Assembly: GCA_963709295.1 (NCBI GenBank) | Contig: CAVPVW010000002.1 | Span: 186,001 to 250,000, forward strand | Direction: 5' to 3' | DNA length: 64,000 nucleotides | Source: JBGPQJ01 sp963709295 | GTDB lineage: Bacteria; Chloroflexota; Anaerolineae; Anaerolineales; Villigracilaceae | Shown: positions 27,844 through 37,241 of the stretch, in pieces | How the letters are laid out: every line of letters starts with the position of its first letter | How positions within the stretch are numbered: the stretch's first letter is position 1 | The notes under the pieces: generated by a model | The model's input: only the letters and a program-made list of their open reading frames with translations | Database searches by the model: none | What the model was told of the DNA's origin: nothing | Position numbers and translations under genes: made by a program

Positions 27844-29142
27844 TTATCCTTCAGGTGGAGCTTTTGGAGGGATGGTCGACACAAGCACTTTGTCAACCCG
27901 GTTGCCGTCCATATCCATCACTTCGAAGCGATACACCGTCCATTCAAATCGATCCGCCGTCTTGGGCACGCGGCCGAGTGAGGTCATCACAAAACCACCC
28001 AGGGTCTCATATTCATCCTCGTCGGGGATGCGGCGGATATTGAATATCTCCTTGAAATCCTCGATCGATAGCATGCCGTCGAGCAGCCACGAACCATCCT
28101 GGCGCTGGGTGGCTTGAGGCTCGGTCAGCTCCAGGTCGCCGACAATTTCCTCGAGGATGTCATTGATGGTCAGAAGACCCTGCACAGATCCAAATTCATC
28201 CACAATCAGCAGCATTTCGGCTGTACCGGATTTAAAGATTTCCAGCGCGCGGGAGGCGAACGCCGTCTCAGGGATATATTTCACCGGTTGAAGATTGTGC
28301 TTCAATGCCAGCGGCTCGCCGTGCAGGGATTCAAGCAGAAGATCACGCGCCTTGATGATCCCCAGCACCTTGTCGAGGCTGTCGACGCAGACCGGGAAGC
28401 GTGAAAACATGCTCTCCTCAATGGTCTTTTTAATCTCGTCAGGTGAATCATGGACATCCAGCCAGAATATTTCAGAACGCGGGGTCATCAATGAGAAGAC
28501 CCGCTGCTCATGCATGCGGAAGACGCCTTCCACCATATCCTGTTCCGTCTCTTCGATGACGCCCGCCTGCGTACCCTGATCAATCTGGACGAGAATTTCC
28601 TCTTCCGTCACTGGTTGTTCAATCGAAGGTTTTTGTCCGAGCAGACGCATCACGCCATCGCTGGATTTGGTCAGGAACCAGACCAGGGGTCTGAACATGC
28701 GCGAAACGAAGAGCATGGGACCGGATAGCGCGGCAGCCAGCCGTTCCGGATTCTGAAGACCGATTCGTTTGGGGACAAGCTCCCCCAGGACAATCGAGAA
28801 ATAGGTAATCAGCAGTACGACAATAAATAACGCCAGGGATTGTGCATAAGGCTCAAGAAAAGGAATTTGAGCAATGACCGGCGTGAGCTGGTCTCCGAGC
28901 GTGGCGCCACCTACGGCGCCTGCCAAAACCCCGATGAGCGTGATCCCCACCTGGACCGTGGAAAGGAACGGGTTTGGGTTTGACGCCAGGTCAAGTGCAT
29001 GCCGCGCCTTAATATCCCCTTCATTGGCACGCTGCTGCAGCCTGGGTTTCTTGGAAGAAACCACTGAAATTTCAGATAATGCAAAAATGCCATTTAAAAG
29101 AATGAGCAGAAAAATGATAAGGATTTCCCAACCCGCGTTCAT
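27844..29142 (-). CDS. CNNM/CorC (HlyC-type) membrane protein with CBS pair
   Basis: 432 aa. Order: DUF21/CNNM membrane region (residues 1-200, helices near 4-25, 65-85, 95-118, 135-155 with FALSEISVVSSKKPRLQQ), CBS pair (about 210-335; VFSLMTPRSEIFWLDV, then LLIVDEFGSVQGLLTINDIL), and CorC_HlyC C-terminal domain (about 350-430, LLDGMLSIEDFKEIFNI). Family members are linked to magnesium/sodium transport, often efflux; haemolysin naming is historical. The gene overlaps the deaminase stop with ATGA, so it is translationally coupled to it. Confidence 0.9.
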   Translation of the reverse strand: MNAGWEILIIFLLILLNGIFALSEISVVSSKKPRLQQRANEGDIKARHALDLASNPNPFLSTVQVGITLIGVLAGAVGGATLGDQLTPVIAQIPFLEPYAQSLALFIVVLLITYFSIVLGELVPKRIGLQNPERLAAALSGPMLFVSRMFRPLVWFLTKSSDGVMRLLGQKPSIEQPVTEEEILVQIDQGTQAGVIEETEQDMVEGVFRMHEQRVFSLMTPRSEIFWLDVHDSPDEIKKTIEESMFSRFPVCVDSLDKVLGIIKARDLLLESLHGEPLALKHNLQPVKYIPETAFASRALEIFKSGTAEMLLIVDEFGSVQGLLTINDILEEIVGDLELTEPQATQRQDGSWLLDGMLSIEDFKEIFNIRRIPDEDEYETLGGFVMTSLGRVPKTADRFEWTVYRFEVMDMDGNRVDKVLVSTIPPKAPPEG

Positions 29143-29795
29143 GTCTGTGATTTCTCCACAACCAAGTCTAACATATTTGGAGTGCCGTACGAGTGTGATC
29201 TCGCCTTCGAAAGCACCGCATTGTCATACAAGCGCCTGCCGAAAGGGACGCATTCCGGCACCACATCCATCCACCGCTGGTAGAGAATTTCTGTGTTGGG
29301 CGGAAGTTCCCCTTTGTGATTTTGCAGGTCCTGTTCCACGAACATCGCCATGATGATCAATTCCAACAACCGGTTCTCAGGCGGAAAGACTTTGATCGGT
29401 TTCCGGCTGAGGTACCAGGTCGTCCCGAGCAGGTTTACGCTGCCACTATAAGGTTCCCTTGATCCATAGTGAAGTGTGCGGATGCCGGACATATAAAAAG
29501 TACCCATACACATGGGACAGGGTTCGGTGGTCGTAAAAAGTGCACAGGAATGGGGATCGATGGTGTCGAAGTCAAGATTTCGGAGGGCTTCCACTTCTGC
29601 ATGAGCCAACTCGGCTCCGCGTGTGTGACGGCCAGCTTTTTGATTTTCATAGATCCTGTTTCGCCCTCGGGAAAGGATCCTGCCATCCGCTGATACAACA
29701 ACTGCACCGATGGGAAAGCAGTCATCGCAATAGGCTTCCCAGGCCAGGTCCATGCAGGCCTGCCAGGGTGGTGATAACTCGTCCCAAAATCTCAT
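29139..29795 (-). CDS. Nucleoside/CMP-dCMP-type deaminase
   Basis: Zinc-dependent cytidine-deaminase-fold enzyme, 218 aa. Zinc ligand and proton shuttle: ELAHAEVEAL (His65, Glu67) and TTEPCPMCMG (Cys93, Cys96), i.e. the HAE...PCxxC signature. The C-terminal 90 residues (from KVFPPENRLLELI) are beyond the core and unlike tRNA adenosine deaminase, so TadA is unlikely. Possible substrates are guanine, cytosine or small heterocycles. ATG at 29795 overlaps the stop of the 50-aa gene, and its own stop overlaps the CNNM start, so three genes are coupled. Confidence 0.85.
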   Translation of the reverse strand: MRFWDELSPPWQACMDLAWEAYCDDCFPIGAVVVSADGRILSRGRNRIYENQKAGRHTRGAELAHAEVEALRNLDFDTIDPHSCALFTTTEPCPMCMGTFYMSGIRTLHYGSREPYSGSVNLLGTTWYLSRKPIKVFPPENRLLELIIMAMFVEQDLQNHKGELPPNTEILYQRWMDVVPECVPFGRRLYDNAVLSKARSHSYGTPNMLDLVVEKSQT

Positions 29796-29944
29796 TTGTT
29801 TCTTAGATGGCTCTCGATGGACTCCAGCTTCCTGTAAATCAACACCAATAAGACCAGGACGGCCACCGGCAATCCTACACTGAACAACCCTGCCATGCAG
29901 ACGATAAACAACTCGGATAAGCCCAATCCTGAACCTGGAAACAT
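29792..29944 (-). CDS. Small single-helix membrane protein, 50 aa
   Basis: Unrecognised. Translation MFPGSGLGLSELFIVCMAGL onward has one hydrophobic helix (about residues 9-38, LFSVGLPVAVLVLLVLIY) and a short charged tail, RKLESIESHLRNK. Its TGA overlaps the deaminase ATG (ATGA), and AGGAG lies seven bases before its own ATG, so translation is very likely. It lies between selD (12 bases upstream) and the deaminase on the same strand. Resembles small helix-plus-coil proteins often found in operons; function unknown. Confidence 0.72.
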   Translation of the reverse strand: MFPGSGLGLSELFIVCMAGLFSVGLPVAVLVLLVLIYRKLESIESHLRNK

Positions 29945-29956
29945 CGAGCGTCTCCT

Positions 29957-31021
29957 TTACTTTTCGACGGATACCCCTGCGCCTGAGATTACTTCCCCGA
30001 TGACCCAGGCAGGTTGGTGGATTTCTTGTGCACGTGCGAGAAAACTATCAATCTTCACTTGCGGAACGGCCAGTAACAATCCCCCACTGGTTTGTGCATC
30101 GAAGAGCAGCATTTGCTCCATTTCGCTTATTCCATCGGCAAATGTCACTCGTGGACCAAAATGCGTCCGATTATCCGATGTCCCACCCGGGAAGGTCCAC
30201 ATTTCGGCATATTTCCGTGCACAGGAAACGAAAGGAACCTGATCAAAATGGAAAATCAGTTTCACACCGGATGCATCCGCCATCTCCATCCCATGTCCGA
30301 GCAGGCTGAATCCCGTTACATCGGTACCGCCGTGCAAGTCAAACTCGACCGCGAGCCTGGCTGCGTCCTTGTTCAGGCGGGACATCCATTCGATGACTTC
30401 TTTCACATCGTCAGGGGCAGCTTTGTCCTGCTTTAATGCAGTCGTCGTCACACCAAAACCAAGAGGCTTGGTCAGCACCAGCCGGTCGCCGGGTTTTGCC
30501 CCACTTTTCGAGAGCATCTTCTTTGGATGAACAAAGCCGACAGCGACAAGCCCATATTTCGGTTCCTTGTCCTGCACCGTGTGCCCGCCGGCAATGACCA
30601 CGCCGGCTTCGCGGCATTTCTCCGCGCCACCGCGCAGGATTTCGCTGCTGACCTCCACCGGGAGATCAGGAGGCAGAGCGGCGATGTTCAACGCCATGAA
30701 CGGAGTGCCCCCCATCGCGTACACATCCGAGAGGGAATTTGCCGCAGCGATGGCGCCATATTCGTAGGGAGTGTCCACCACGGGAGTAAAAAAATCAGTC
30801 GTCACCACAAGTGCGCGCTCATCATCCAGTTTCCATACCGCGGCATCATCAGGCGCGCCAAGTCCCACCAGCAGATCAGGGAATTCTGCCGGAGGGAATA
30901 ACCCCTCGAGTGGGCGCATGACCTGCGCCAGCGTCTCCGCGTTGAGCTTGGACGCTCAGCCTGCGCAATTGGAGAGTGTGGTCAGACGGATCTGACGTCC
31001 GCTGGACGAAACTTCACTCAT
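29957..31021 (-). CDS. selD: Selenide, water dikinase, itself a selenoprotein (UGA at codon 22)
   Basis: Makes selenophosphate from selenide and ATP for selenocysteine and selenouridine. Read with UGA (30956-30958) as Sec, it is 354 aa from ATG 31021, which has AGGAG eight bases upstream; the frame begins MSEVSSSGRQIRLTTLSN and continues CAGUASKLN, matching the CAG(C/U)ASKL active-site motif of the family, Sec22 replacing Cys. The next conserved Lys is present. Later motifs: LGAPDDAAVW, VTTDFFTPVVD, AAANSLSDVYAMGG, VIAGGHTVQDKEPKYG, TGFSLLGHG, all intact. An automatic call starts at ATG 30919 and misses the active site. A hairpin right after the UGA serves as SECIS candidate. It lies upstream of the small membrane protein and deaminase genes. 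Confidence 0.9.
30931..30955 (-). promoter_or_regulatory. Candidate bacterial SECIS hairpin in selD
   Basis: Immediately after the UGA, minus strand GCGTC (30951-30955) pairs with GACGC (30931-30935) around a 15-base loop; the next C-G can extend the stem with a bulged A. Position fits bacterial SECIS elements, which lie just 3' of the Sec codon, but the stem is short and SelB binding is not shown. Confidence 0.55.
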
Positions 31022-31047
31022 TCAAATCACTCCTAAAAGAACTGATA

Positions 31048-31077
31048 GCCAGTGGAGGATATTTCTCAACCACTGGC
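31048..31077 (-). terminator. Possible terminator between SPFH gene and selD
   Basis: Minus strand GCCAGTGG (31070-31077) and CCACTGGC (31048-31055), loop of 14 bases, followed after eight bases by TTCTTTTA. Weak T-tract, so partial termination at best. Confidence 0.45.
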
Positions 31078-31105
31078 AACAGTTTGCTGAAGAATCAGAA
31101 TATCG

Positions 31106-32135
31106 TTAAGGTGTTGCCGGGGTCGGCTGCATTTCAGGGAGAGGGAACAGAAATGGCGCGTTATTCGGCAGTAACATGGCCTGAATATTGGGAGACAGCT
31201 TTGTAATGTATTGATAAGTCAACAATTCAGGCTTGCCTCTGAGAGCCTCGGCGATCAACAGCAGTGCTGTCTTTTCAGCCTCAGCCTGGATTAGCCTTGC
31301 TTCTGCTGCGCCTTTGGATGCGATCACTGCGGAATCTGCCTGGCCTTGGGCGGTCTGGCGTGCCTGTTCGGCTTCCTGTTTCTTCGTTTGTACGACAAAC
31401 GCCGCTTGCTGCGCCTGCTGTTCGGCGATCTGTTTCTGCTCCACCGCAGCAGCATATTGCTCGCTGAAGTGCAGGTCGCGCAAGATGAAATCAGTAAGCA
31501 ACAATTCGTTTTCTCCCAGTTTCTTCTCCAACTCGGCCGTGATCAGCGCTTCCATCTCAACCCGTTTCGAGCTGACGATTTCCTCCACACCGTAGCGTGA
31601 GGCGATATCACGGATGATACCGCGCGACAGCGGGCGGACGACTTCGTCCTGATAACGATCCTGCCAGTCGATATGCAAATCTACCACCTTGGTGGGGTCG
31701 ATCGAATAGATCACCGAGGCATCAACAAACACTTCCTGTCCATCTTTCGTCCTGGCACGGATCGAGTCGTCGCCATAGATCTGTCCCTCCTGGGGCGCGA
31801 CTGACATCGTATATGTTTGACGGGATATCGGGTAGGTCTTGACCTGCTCGGCAAACGGGATCACAAACCGCAGGCCTGGCTGCAGCGCTTCCTGGCGAAT
31901 ACCATCCGGTGACAGGGCGGAGATCACAATGCCGCGTTCCTCCGGCTGGATGAAGATCAGTCCCATGCTGACAATGGTCACCACCACTGCCACGACCAGC
32001 AAAACCAGGAATGAGGTGCTCAATCCCTTGACGCCCTGATTGCGGCTGGCGCGGAACACGATAACAATGAAGAAAACTCGCAACGGCGATCCAAAGAGCA
32101 AATGCAAAAAACTTAAAGATATCAGCGATATTCAT
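31106..32135 (-). CDS. SPFH/prohibitin-like membrane protein (HflC-like), frameshifted
   Basis: About 342 aa when repaired. ATG at 32135 has GGAGG upstream and reads MNIADIFKFFAFALWIAVAS; one surplus T in the minus-strand TTTT (32073-32076) then shifts into FIVIVFRASRNQGVKGLSTS, a second hydrophobic helix (VLLVVAVVVTIVSMGLIF) and the SPFH domain (about residues 65-230; QPEERGIVISALSPDGI, then AEQVKTYPISRQTYTMS). Residues 230-300 are an Ala/Gln/Glu coiled coil (EQKQIAEQQAQQAAFVVQ), the flotillin-like repeat. Acts as an oligomeric scaffold in the membrane, often around proteases. A second SPFH protein is encoded at 36158. Confidence 0.85.
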
Positions 32136-32204
32136 AGTGCCTCCTAGTTTATAAAAGAATTATACCCGCTTGTAACCTTCCGAAAAGCATGATACGATGC
32201 CCGC

Positions 32205-32876
32205 ATGAAAATCGGTCAAGGGGTGATCCAGGAAATCTATTTCAACAGACTTGCCGCTGCTCGAATCCTCTGCCCGAATGGGCTGATTCCCACTCCCGGG
32301 CAATATCTCCTTGCTGAGGCGATTTCGGACCCCGCTCCTCTGCTGCCTGTCCCCGTTTTCCTGGCAGGGACAGCGGGTGGAGGATTTCTCGCAGCATCCC
32401 CAATTCCAGATACCTGGCATCCCGGCACATCACTTACTCTACGCGGTCCACTTGGAAATGGTTTCAGCCTGCCACCCTCAACGCGATCGGTCGCTCTGGC
32501 AGCGTTCGGCGAAACCACACACAGGTTGTCGGCCTTGATCGAGCCGGCAATCGCCCAAGGCGCAGCAGTCACTCTGCTATGCGAAAAATCCCCGCAAGAG
32601 TTGCCTAACGAGGTGGAGATCATGCCCCTCGGAGCGCTGAAGGATGTCGCCCATTGGGCGGATTATTTGGCCCTGGATATGCCGCGCGAGATGACACGCT
32701 CCCTGCCGGAACTGTTCCAATCCATCAATCCTTTTGGCGAGGCGCAAGTCCTTGTCACCACGCCCATGCCCTGCGGCGGACGCGGCGATTGCGGAGTCTG
32801 CGCTGTGTCTATAAAACGGGGATACAAATTAATTTGCAAAGATGGACCGGTATTGGATTTAAAACTCTTTTTATGA
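32205..32876 (+). CDS. PyrK-like [2Fe-2S] electron-transfer protein
   Basis: 223 aa, related to dihydroorotate dehydrogenase electron-transfer subunit PyrK. The C-terminal iron-sulfur domain is clear: four Cys in MPCGGRGDCGVCAVSIKR followed by LICKDGPVLDL, the classic end. The flavin-binding N-terminal barrel is recognisable (GQYLLAEA, LRGPLGNGF), but the RxYS flavin signature and the glycine-rich NAD loop are not evident, so function may have drifted. No PyrD is adjacent. It is monocistronic and convergent with wecB. Cytoplasmic oxidoreductase partner is most likely. Confidence 0.72.
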   Translation: MKIGQGVIQEIYFNRLAAARILCPNGLIPTPGQYLLAEAISDPAPLLPVPVFLAGTAGGGFLAASPIPDTWHPGTSLTLRGPLGNGFSLPPSTRSVALAAFGETTHRLSALIEPAIAQGAAVTLLCEKSPQELPNEVEIMPLGALKDVAHWADYLALDMPREMTRSLPELFQSINPFGEAQVLVTTPMPCGGRGDCGVCAVSIKRGYKLICKDGPVLDLKLFL

Positions 32877-32909
32877 TGTCGAACTTCCCCCCAAACGGCG
32901 CAGCCGTTC

Positions 32910-34031
32910 TTATTCAGTAAAATCCAGCAGTGCCTGCACAATCCGTTCAGCCGCATGGCCGTCCCCAAATGGATTGACCGCCTTGGCCATTCTGGCAAAC
33001 TCGGCCGGATCGTCCAGGAGCAATGTGGACTGCGACGTAATCCGCTCGGTATCCGTGCCAACCAGCTTCAATGTCCCGGCCTCCACCCCCTCCGGGCGTT
33101 CGGTGACTTCGCGCAGCACCAGAACAGGGATTCCGAAAGCAGGTGCTTCCTCTTGAATCCCACCGGAGTCAGTTAGCACGATTGTTGCCTTTTTCATCAC
33201 GTGCACCAACGGGAGATAATCCAAGGGAGGCAGCAAGGTCACATGAGGGGTGTTTCCCAGCAGGCGATGGACCGGCTCCTGCACGTTCGGGTTAAGATGC
33301 ACGGGATAAACAATCTCCACGTCACCCCGCTTTGCGAGACGATTTATTGCTTCACAGATGGATTCCAGCGGTTTGCCGAAATTTTCGCGTCGATGCGCCG
33401 TGACAAGGATAAGCCGGTTTCCATTCTCTTTGATTCTCAGCTTTTCAAGTAATAAATCAACCGATTCTGGTATCGGTTGCGCAGCAACGACCTGCAGGGC
33501 ATCGATCACCGGGTTGCCGGTCAGGGATATCCGCCTCTCCGCGATTCCCTCGCGGAGTAGATTTTGACGCGCCCATTCGGTCGGGGCAAAATGCAGGTCG
33601 GCCGTCACACCGGCCACGCGCCGGTTGATTTCTTCCGGGAAAGGCTGCCACTTATCGTGTGTGCGCAGGCCCGCCTCCACGTGGCCCACTTGGATACGGC
33701 GGTAATAGGCTAAAAGCGAAGCAATGGCAACGGTGGTCGTGTCCCCTTGCACCAGCACCCAATCAGGTTTGAGATCCGCCAGGACAGGATCGAGACGGGT
33801 GAATATCGCTGCACTCAACTCTGACAGGGATTGATCCTCACGCATCAGATCGAGGTCGATATCAGGAGTGATGCCGAAAAGGTCAATCACCTGATCGAGC
33901 ATCTGCCGGTGCTGGGCGGTCACACAGACATAAGACTCGATTCCCGCCGTGCGCTTGAGCTGCTGCACGACAGGCGCCATCTTGACAGCTTCAGGTCTCG
34001 TGCCGAAAACGGATAAGATACGCAAGGCCAT
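32910..34031 (-). CDS. wecB: UDP-N-acetylglucosamine 2-epimerase (non-hydrolysing)
   Basis: Interconverts UDP-GlcNAc and UDP-ManNAc, the first step to UDP-ManNAcA. 373 aa, two Rossmann-like halves of the GT-B fold. Family motifs: VFGTRPEAVKMAP at the start, VCVTAQHRQMLDQ, VQGDTTT, HVEAGLRTHDKWQPFPEEINR, NTPHVTLLPPLDYLP and LTDSGGIQEEAPAFG. Downstream neighbour of the dehydrogenase by seven bases, so the two form an operon for a ManNAcA-type sugar in surface polysaccharide. ATG at 34031 is used. Confidence 0.95.
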   Translation of the reverse strand: MALRILSVFGTRPEAVKMAPVVQQLKRTAGIESYVCVTAQHRQMLDQVIDLFGITPDIDLDLMREDQSLSELSAAIFTRLDPVLADLKPDWVLVQGDTTTVAIASLLAYYRRIQVGHVEAGLRTHDKWQPFPEEINRRVAGVTADLHFAPTEWARQNLLREGIAERRISLTGNPVIDALQVVAAQPIPESVDLLLEKLRIKENGNRLILVTAHRRENFGKPLESICEAINRLAKRGDVEIVYPVHLNPNVQEPVHRLLGNTPHVTLLPPLDYLPLVHVMKKATIVLTDSGGIQEEAPAFGIPVLVLREVTERPEGVEAGTLKLVGTDTERITSQSTLLLDDPAEFARMAKAVNPFGDGHAAERIVQALLDFTE

Positions 34032-34038
34032 TTTATCC

Positions 34039-35364
34039 TTACCGTGATGCAGTTAATCGCTTATCACTGACACCGAGGCGATAATACTTAAAACCTGCAT
34101 CGGCCCAATCCCTATCAACCCAGACATTAACTGTATCTACCAAAATACGTGCCGACGACAGGGATTTAATTTTCTCAGGGGTTAATTCACGGAAATTGCT
34201 GTGGCTGACAAGTAGAACAACCGCTTCCGCGTCCGAAAGAGCCTCTTCCAGGGTAGAGACAGACTGTATCCCATGCAACCCGGCAGCGGGTTTATACGGT
34301 TCGAATGCTTTTACGGTCGCGCCTGCATCTTGCAGCAGGTGGACTACTTCGACGGCAGGACTCTCTCGCAGGTCATCCACATCCGGCTTGTAAGCCAGAC
34401 CTAGCGCCGCAATTTTCCTTCCCTTCAAGGACCCCATGGCGCGTTGAATCAGGTCCAGGACATAATGGGGCTGCGAGTCATTGACCTGCCGTGATGCATA
34501 AATGAGAGGAGTCAAGTCGGGAGCCGTTTCAACAAAAAACCACGGATCCACGCTGATGCAGTGTCCGCCCACGCCGGGTCCCGGGCTGAGGATCTTCACT
34601 CGAGGGTGACGATTGGCAAGGCTGATCGCCTCCCAGACATCCACGCCAAAATAATCGGCCAACCGGGAAAACTCGTTGGCGATGGCGATGTTCACATCCC
34701 GATAGGTGTTCTCCATCAGCTTGACCATCTCCGCGGTAGTGGCATCGGTTTTCACGATCTCACCACGCACAAAGATGGAATACAGGTCAAACCCAGCCTG
34801 GGCGGATTCTGGTGTGACGCCGCCAATCACGCGGGCATTGTCGATCAACTCGCGAAGGATTTGCCCCGGCAGAACCCTCTCCGGCGAATACGCGAGGAAA
34901 AAGTCCGCGCCGGCTTTTAACCCGGATTTCTCCAGGATGGGTGCGATCAAATCGACGGTGGTTCTGGGAGGCGAGGTCGATTCGAGCACCACCAGATTCC
35001 CTTTCCGCAGGTGAGGGACAATCGCCTCAGCCGCGGAGGTGACGGCGCGCATATCCGCCAGCTTGTAGGATTCTCCGTTATAGTCGCCGGTCTTATCCAA
35101 GTAAAAAGGTGTGGGAACAGCGATGATAAAAGCATCCGCAGCTTCGGGCGAGGATTCGACACGCAGGTTTCCAGATTTTACAGCTGCTTCGACCAGGGTC
35201 CTCAAGCCGGGTTCGTGAATATGAATCTCACCATGTCGCAAAGTATCGACTATGCGCAAATCAATGTCCACACCAACGACTTTCATCCCATTTGCAGCAA
35301 ACGTGCTGGCTGTTGGAAGGCCGATATAACCCAGTCCCAGGACACAAATTTTATTGAATTTCAT
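34039..35364 (-). CDS. wecC: UDP-N-acetyl-D-mannosaminuronate dehydrogenase
   Basis: NAD-dependent four-electron oxidation of UDP-ManNAc to UDP-ManNAcA. 441 aa from ATG 35364 (MKFNKICVLGLGYIGLPTAS), chosen because GGAG lies just upstream; the ORF is open to 35406. Rossmann motif GLGYIGLPTA (10-19), middle dimerisation helix with EMVKLMENTYRDVNIA, catalytic Cys in GVGGHCISVDPWF, and C-terminal domain LAYKPDVDDLRESP. The UDP-glucose dehydrogenase superfamily is certain; the ManNAc assignment rests on the adjoining wecB. Seven bases separate the two genes. Confidence 0.92.
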   Translation of the reverse strand: MKFNKICVLGLGYIGLPTASTFAANGMKVVGVDIDLRIVDTLRHGEIHIHEPGLRTLVEAAVKSGNLRVESSPEAADAFIIAVPTPFYLDKTGDYNGESYKLADMRAVTSAAEAIVPHLRKGNLVVLESTSPPRTTVDLIAPILEKSGLKAGADFFLAYSPERVLPGQILRELIDNARVIGGVTPESAQAGFDLYSIFVRGEIVKTDATTAEMVKLMENTYRDVNIAIANEFSRLADYFGVDVWEAISLANRHPRVKILSPGPGVGGHCISVDPWFFVETAPDLTPLIYASRQVNDSQPHYVLDLIQRAMGSLKGRKIAALGLAYKPDVDDLRESPAVEVVHLLQDAGATVKAFEPYKPAAGLHGIQSVSTLEEALSDAEAVVLLVSHSNFRELTPEKIKSLSSARILVDTVNVWVDRDWADAGFKYYRLGVSDKRLTASR

Positions 35365-35524
35365 AGAACTCCAGACTGCTGAAAAGATAGGACTTAACCG
35401 CGCCAATTATACAACCAACCGGATGCCGGCTGACCTGTGAAACTCCCATGCTTGACCTACGTAGACTATATTGGAAGTTATAAACCGGTTGTATAATAGT
35501 AATGTCTTCAATAGGAGCTCACGA

Positions 35525-36130
35525 ATGGACATTCTCATAAATCCAAACATAGCCTATATTATCTGCGTCTTTGCTCTGCTCGCCATTCTTGCTGCGATTG
35601 TTGCACCTGGCACAGGATTGATTGAAATCACCGCTCTGCTGCTCATCGGGTTAAGTGCCTACGTAGTTTACAACATCGGCATGAACCTGTGGGCGCTGAT
35701 CGTCCTGCTGCTCAGCGTGGTGCCCTTTGTGATTGCCATACGGAGTAAAAACAGCCTTCCCTACCTGATCGCCTCGATCATTATGATCATCGGCGGTTCT
35801 CTTTTCCTGTTCACAGGCACGGGGCTCAAACCTCTGGTCGATCCTCTGCTGGTGATCGGGGTGTCTGCGCTGGCATCCACATTTGTCTGGTTTGCGGCCA
35901 AGAAGAGCATCCAGGCTCAGAATGCCAAGAAATTTCATGACCTTGAGGGTTTGGTGGGCGAATTCGGGGAAGCCCGTACAGCGATCCACCAGGAAGGTTC
36001 CATCCTGATCGGCAGCGAATTATGGAGCGCCCGCAGCCAGCAACCCATCCCCAGCGGGCAGCGCGTCCGTGTGACCAAACGCGATGGATTCATTCTCGAA
36101 GTCGAACCCGATTCAAACGACAAGTCTTGA
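35525..36130 (+). CDS. nfeD: NfeD family membrane protein
   Basis: 201 aa from ATG 35525, with AGGAG upstream; the frame is open to 35471 but that start lacks a site. Four helices fill residues 8-125, then an OB-fold domain (about 140-200; LEGLVGEFGEARTAIHQEGS, RVRVTKRDGFILEVEP). This is the short NfeD form without a serine protease domain. It precedes the slipin gene by 27 bases, the standard NfeD-slipin operon found in many bacteria, where the two may control membrane microdomains. Confidence 0.9.
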   Translation: MDILINPNIAYIICVFALLAILAAIVAPGTGLIEITALLLIGLSAYVVYNIGMNLWALIVLLLSVVPFVIAIRSKNSLPYLIASIIMIIGGSLFLFTGTGLKPLVDPLLVIGVSALASTFVWFAAKKSIQAQNAKKFHDLEGLVGEFGEARTAIHQEGSILIGSELWSARSQQPIPSGQRVRVTKRDGFILEVEPDSNDKS

Positions 36131-36157
36131 TTTACTTAAACCATAAGGAGATACAAC

Positions 36158-37061
36158 ATGGAAGTCGCAACCCTGATATTTTGTTTGGTTCTTATCGGCC
36201 TGGTGGTGATCATCCTCGCCGCCACCAACATCATCCGCATCGTTCCTGAATACCAACGGTTGGTGGTCTTCCGCTTGGGACGGGTCAACCAAAAACCCAA
36301 GGGACCGGGTATCGTCATCCTGATTCCGATCATCGATAAAGCCATCAAAGTGGACCTGCGCGAGCAGATCCGCGAAGTACCTCACCAGACGGCGATCACA
36401 AGAGACAACGCCCCCATCAGCATCGATTTCTTGTGGTACTTCAAAATTCTCGACCCAGCCCAAAGCGTGCTCCAGGTGGGCAACTTTGAATCCGCGGCAG
36501 CCGGTATCGCCACCACCACCCTGCGTGCGGTCATTGGCGGTATTCCCCTCGACGACGTGCTGTCCGAACGCGAACACATCAACAACATGCTGCGCACCCG
36601 CTTGGACGAGGTGACCGAGCGCTGGGGCGTCAAGGTCACCAATGTTGAGATCCGCGAGATCATCCCGCCGCGCGATGTCCAGGACGCCATGAACAAGCAG
36701 ATGTCCGCTGAGCGCATCCGCCGCGCCGTGGTGACCGAATCCACCGGTACGCGCGAGGCCGCCATCAACGTCGCTGACGGTGAGAAACAGTCCAACATCC
36801 TGCGCGCCGAAGGCGAGAAGCAATCCGCCATTCTTAAAGGCGGAAGGTGAACGGCAGGCCCAGCTGCTCAGGGCGGAAGGGTTCTCTGCGGCGCTTGATA
36901 AAATTTTTGCATCCGCCCAAAACGTCGATCAGAAGACCATGACGTTGCAGTACTTTGAGACCTTAAAATCCATCGGCATGGGCGCGTCGACCAAATACAT
37001 CTTCCCGATGGAATTTACCAGCCTGATCGAAAGCTTCATCAAAAGCCGCGAGGAGAAATAA
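36158..37061 (+). CDS. Slipin/stomatin-like SPFH protein, frameshifted
   Basis: Partner of NfeD. N-terminal helix (5-22, LIFCLVLIGLVVIILAA), SPFH domain (about 25-190; IRIVPEYQRLVVFRLGR, QTAITRDNAPISID, EREHINNMLRTRLDEV), then a coiled region (GEKQSNILRAEGEKQSAILK) and a C-terminal oligomerisation part ending TSLIESFIKSREEK. The frame stops at 36850, but removing one A from AAA at 36836-36838 gives QSAILKAEGERQAQLLRAEG and 300 aa in total, the normal size. The extra base is probably a sequencing artefact. Terminator at 37107-37150. Confidence 0.88.
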
Positions 37062-37106
37062 CCGGTCGTCCGGGTTAATCCTCTTCCGAAAATAGTTTAC
37101 TTCTGC

Positions 37107-37150
37107 ACCCTGAGATCCGATCGTTCGCGCGGGTCTCAGGGTCACTTTTT
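37107..37150 (+). terminator. Rho-independent terminator after slipin gene
   Basis: ACCCTGAGATCC (37107-37118) and GGGTCTCAGGGT (37131-37142), one mismatch, loop 12 bases, then CACTTTTTC. Confidence 0.85.
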
Positions 37151-37241
37151 CTATCAGGCTGCCAGGTATGGCTTGTCGCTTTTAACAGCTTCTGGTAAAT
37201 TAACGAGCGTATAATTAGACCTTATTGGAAATCAATGACCG

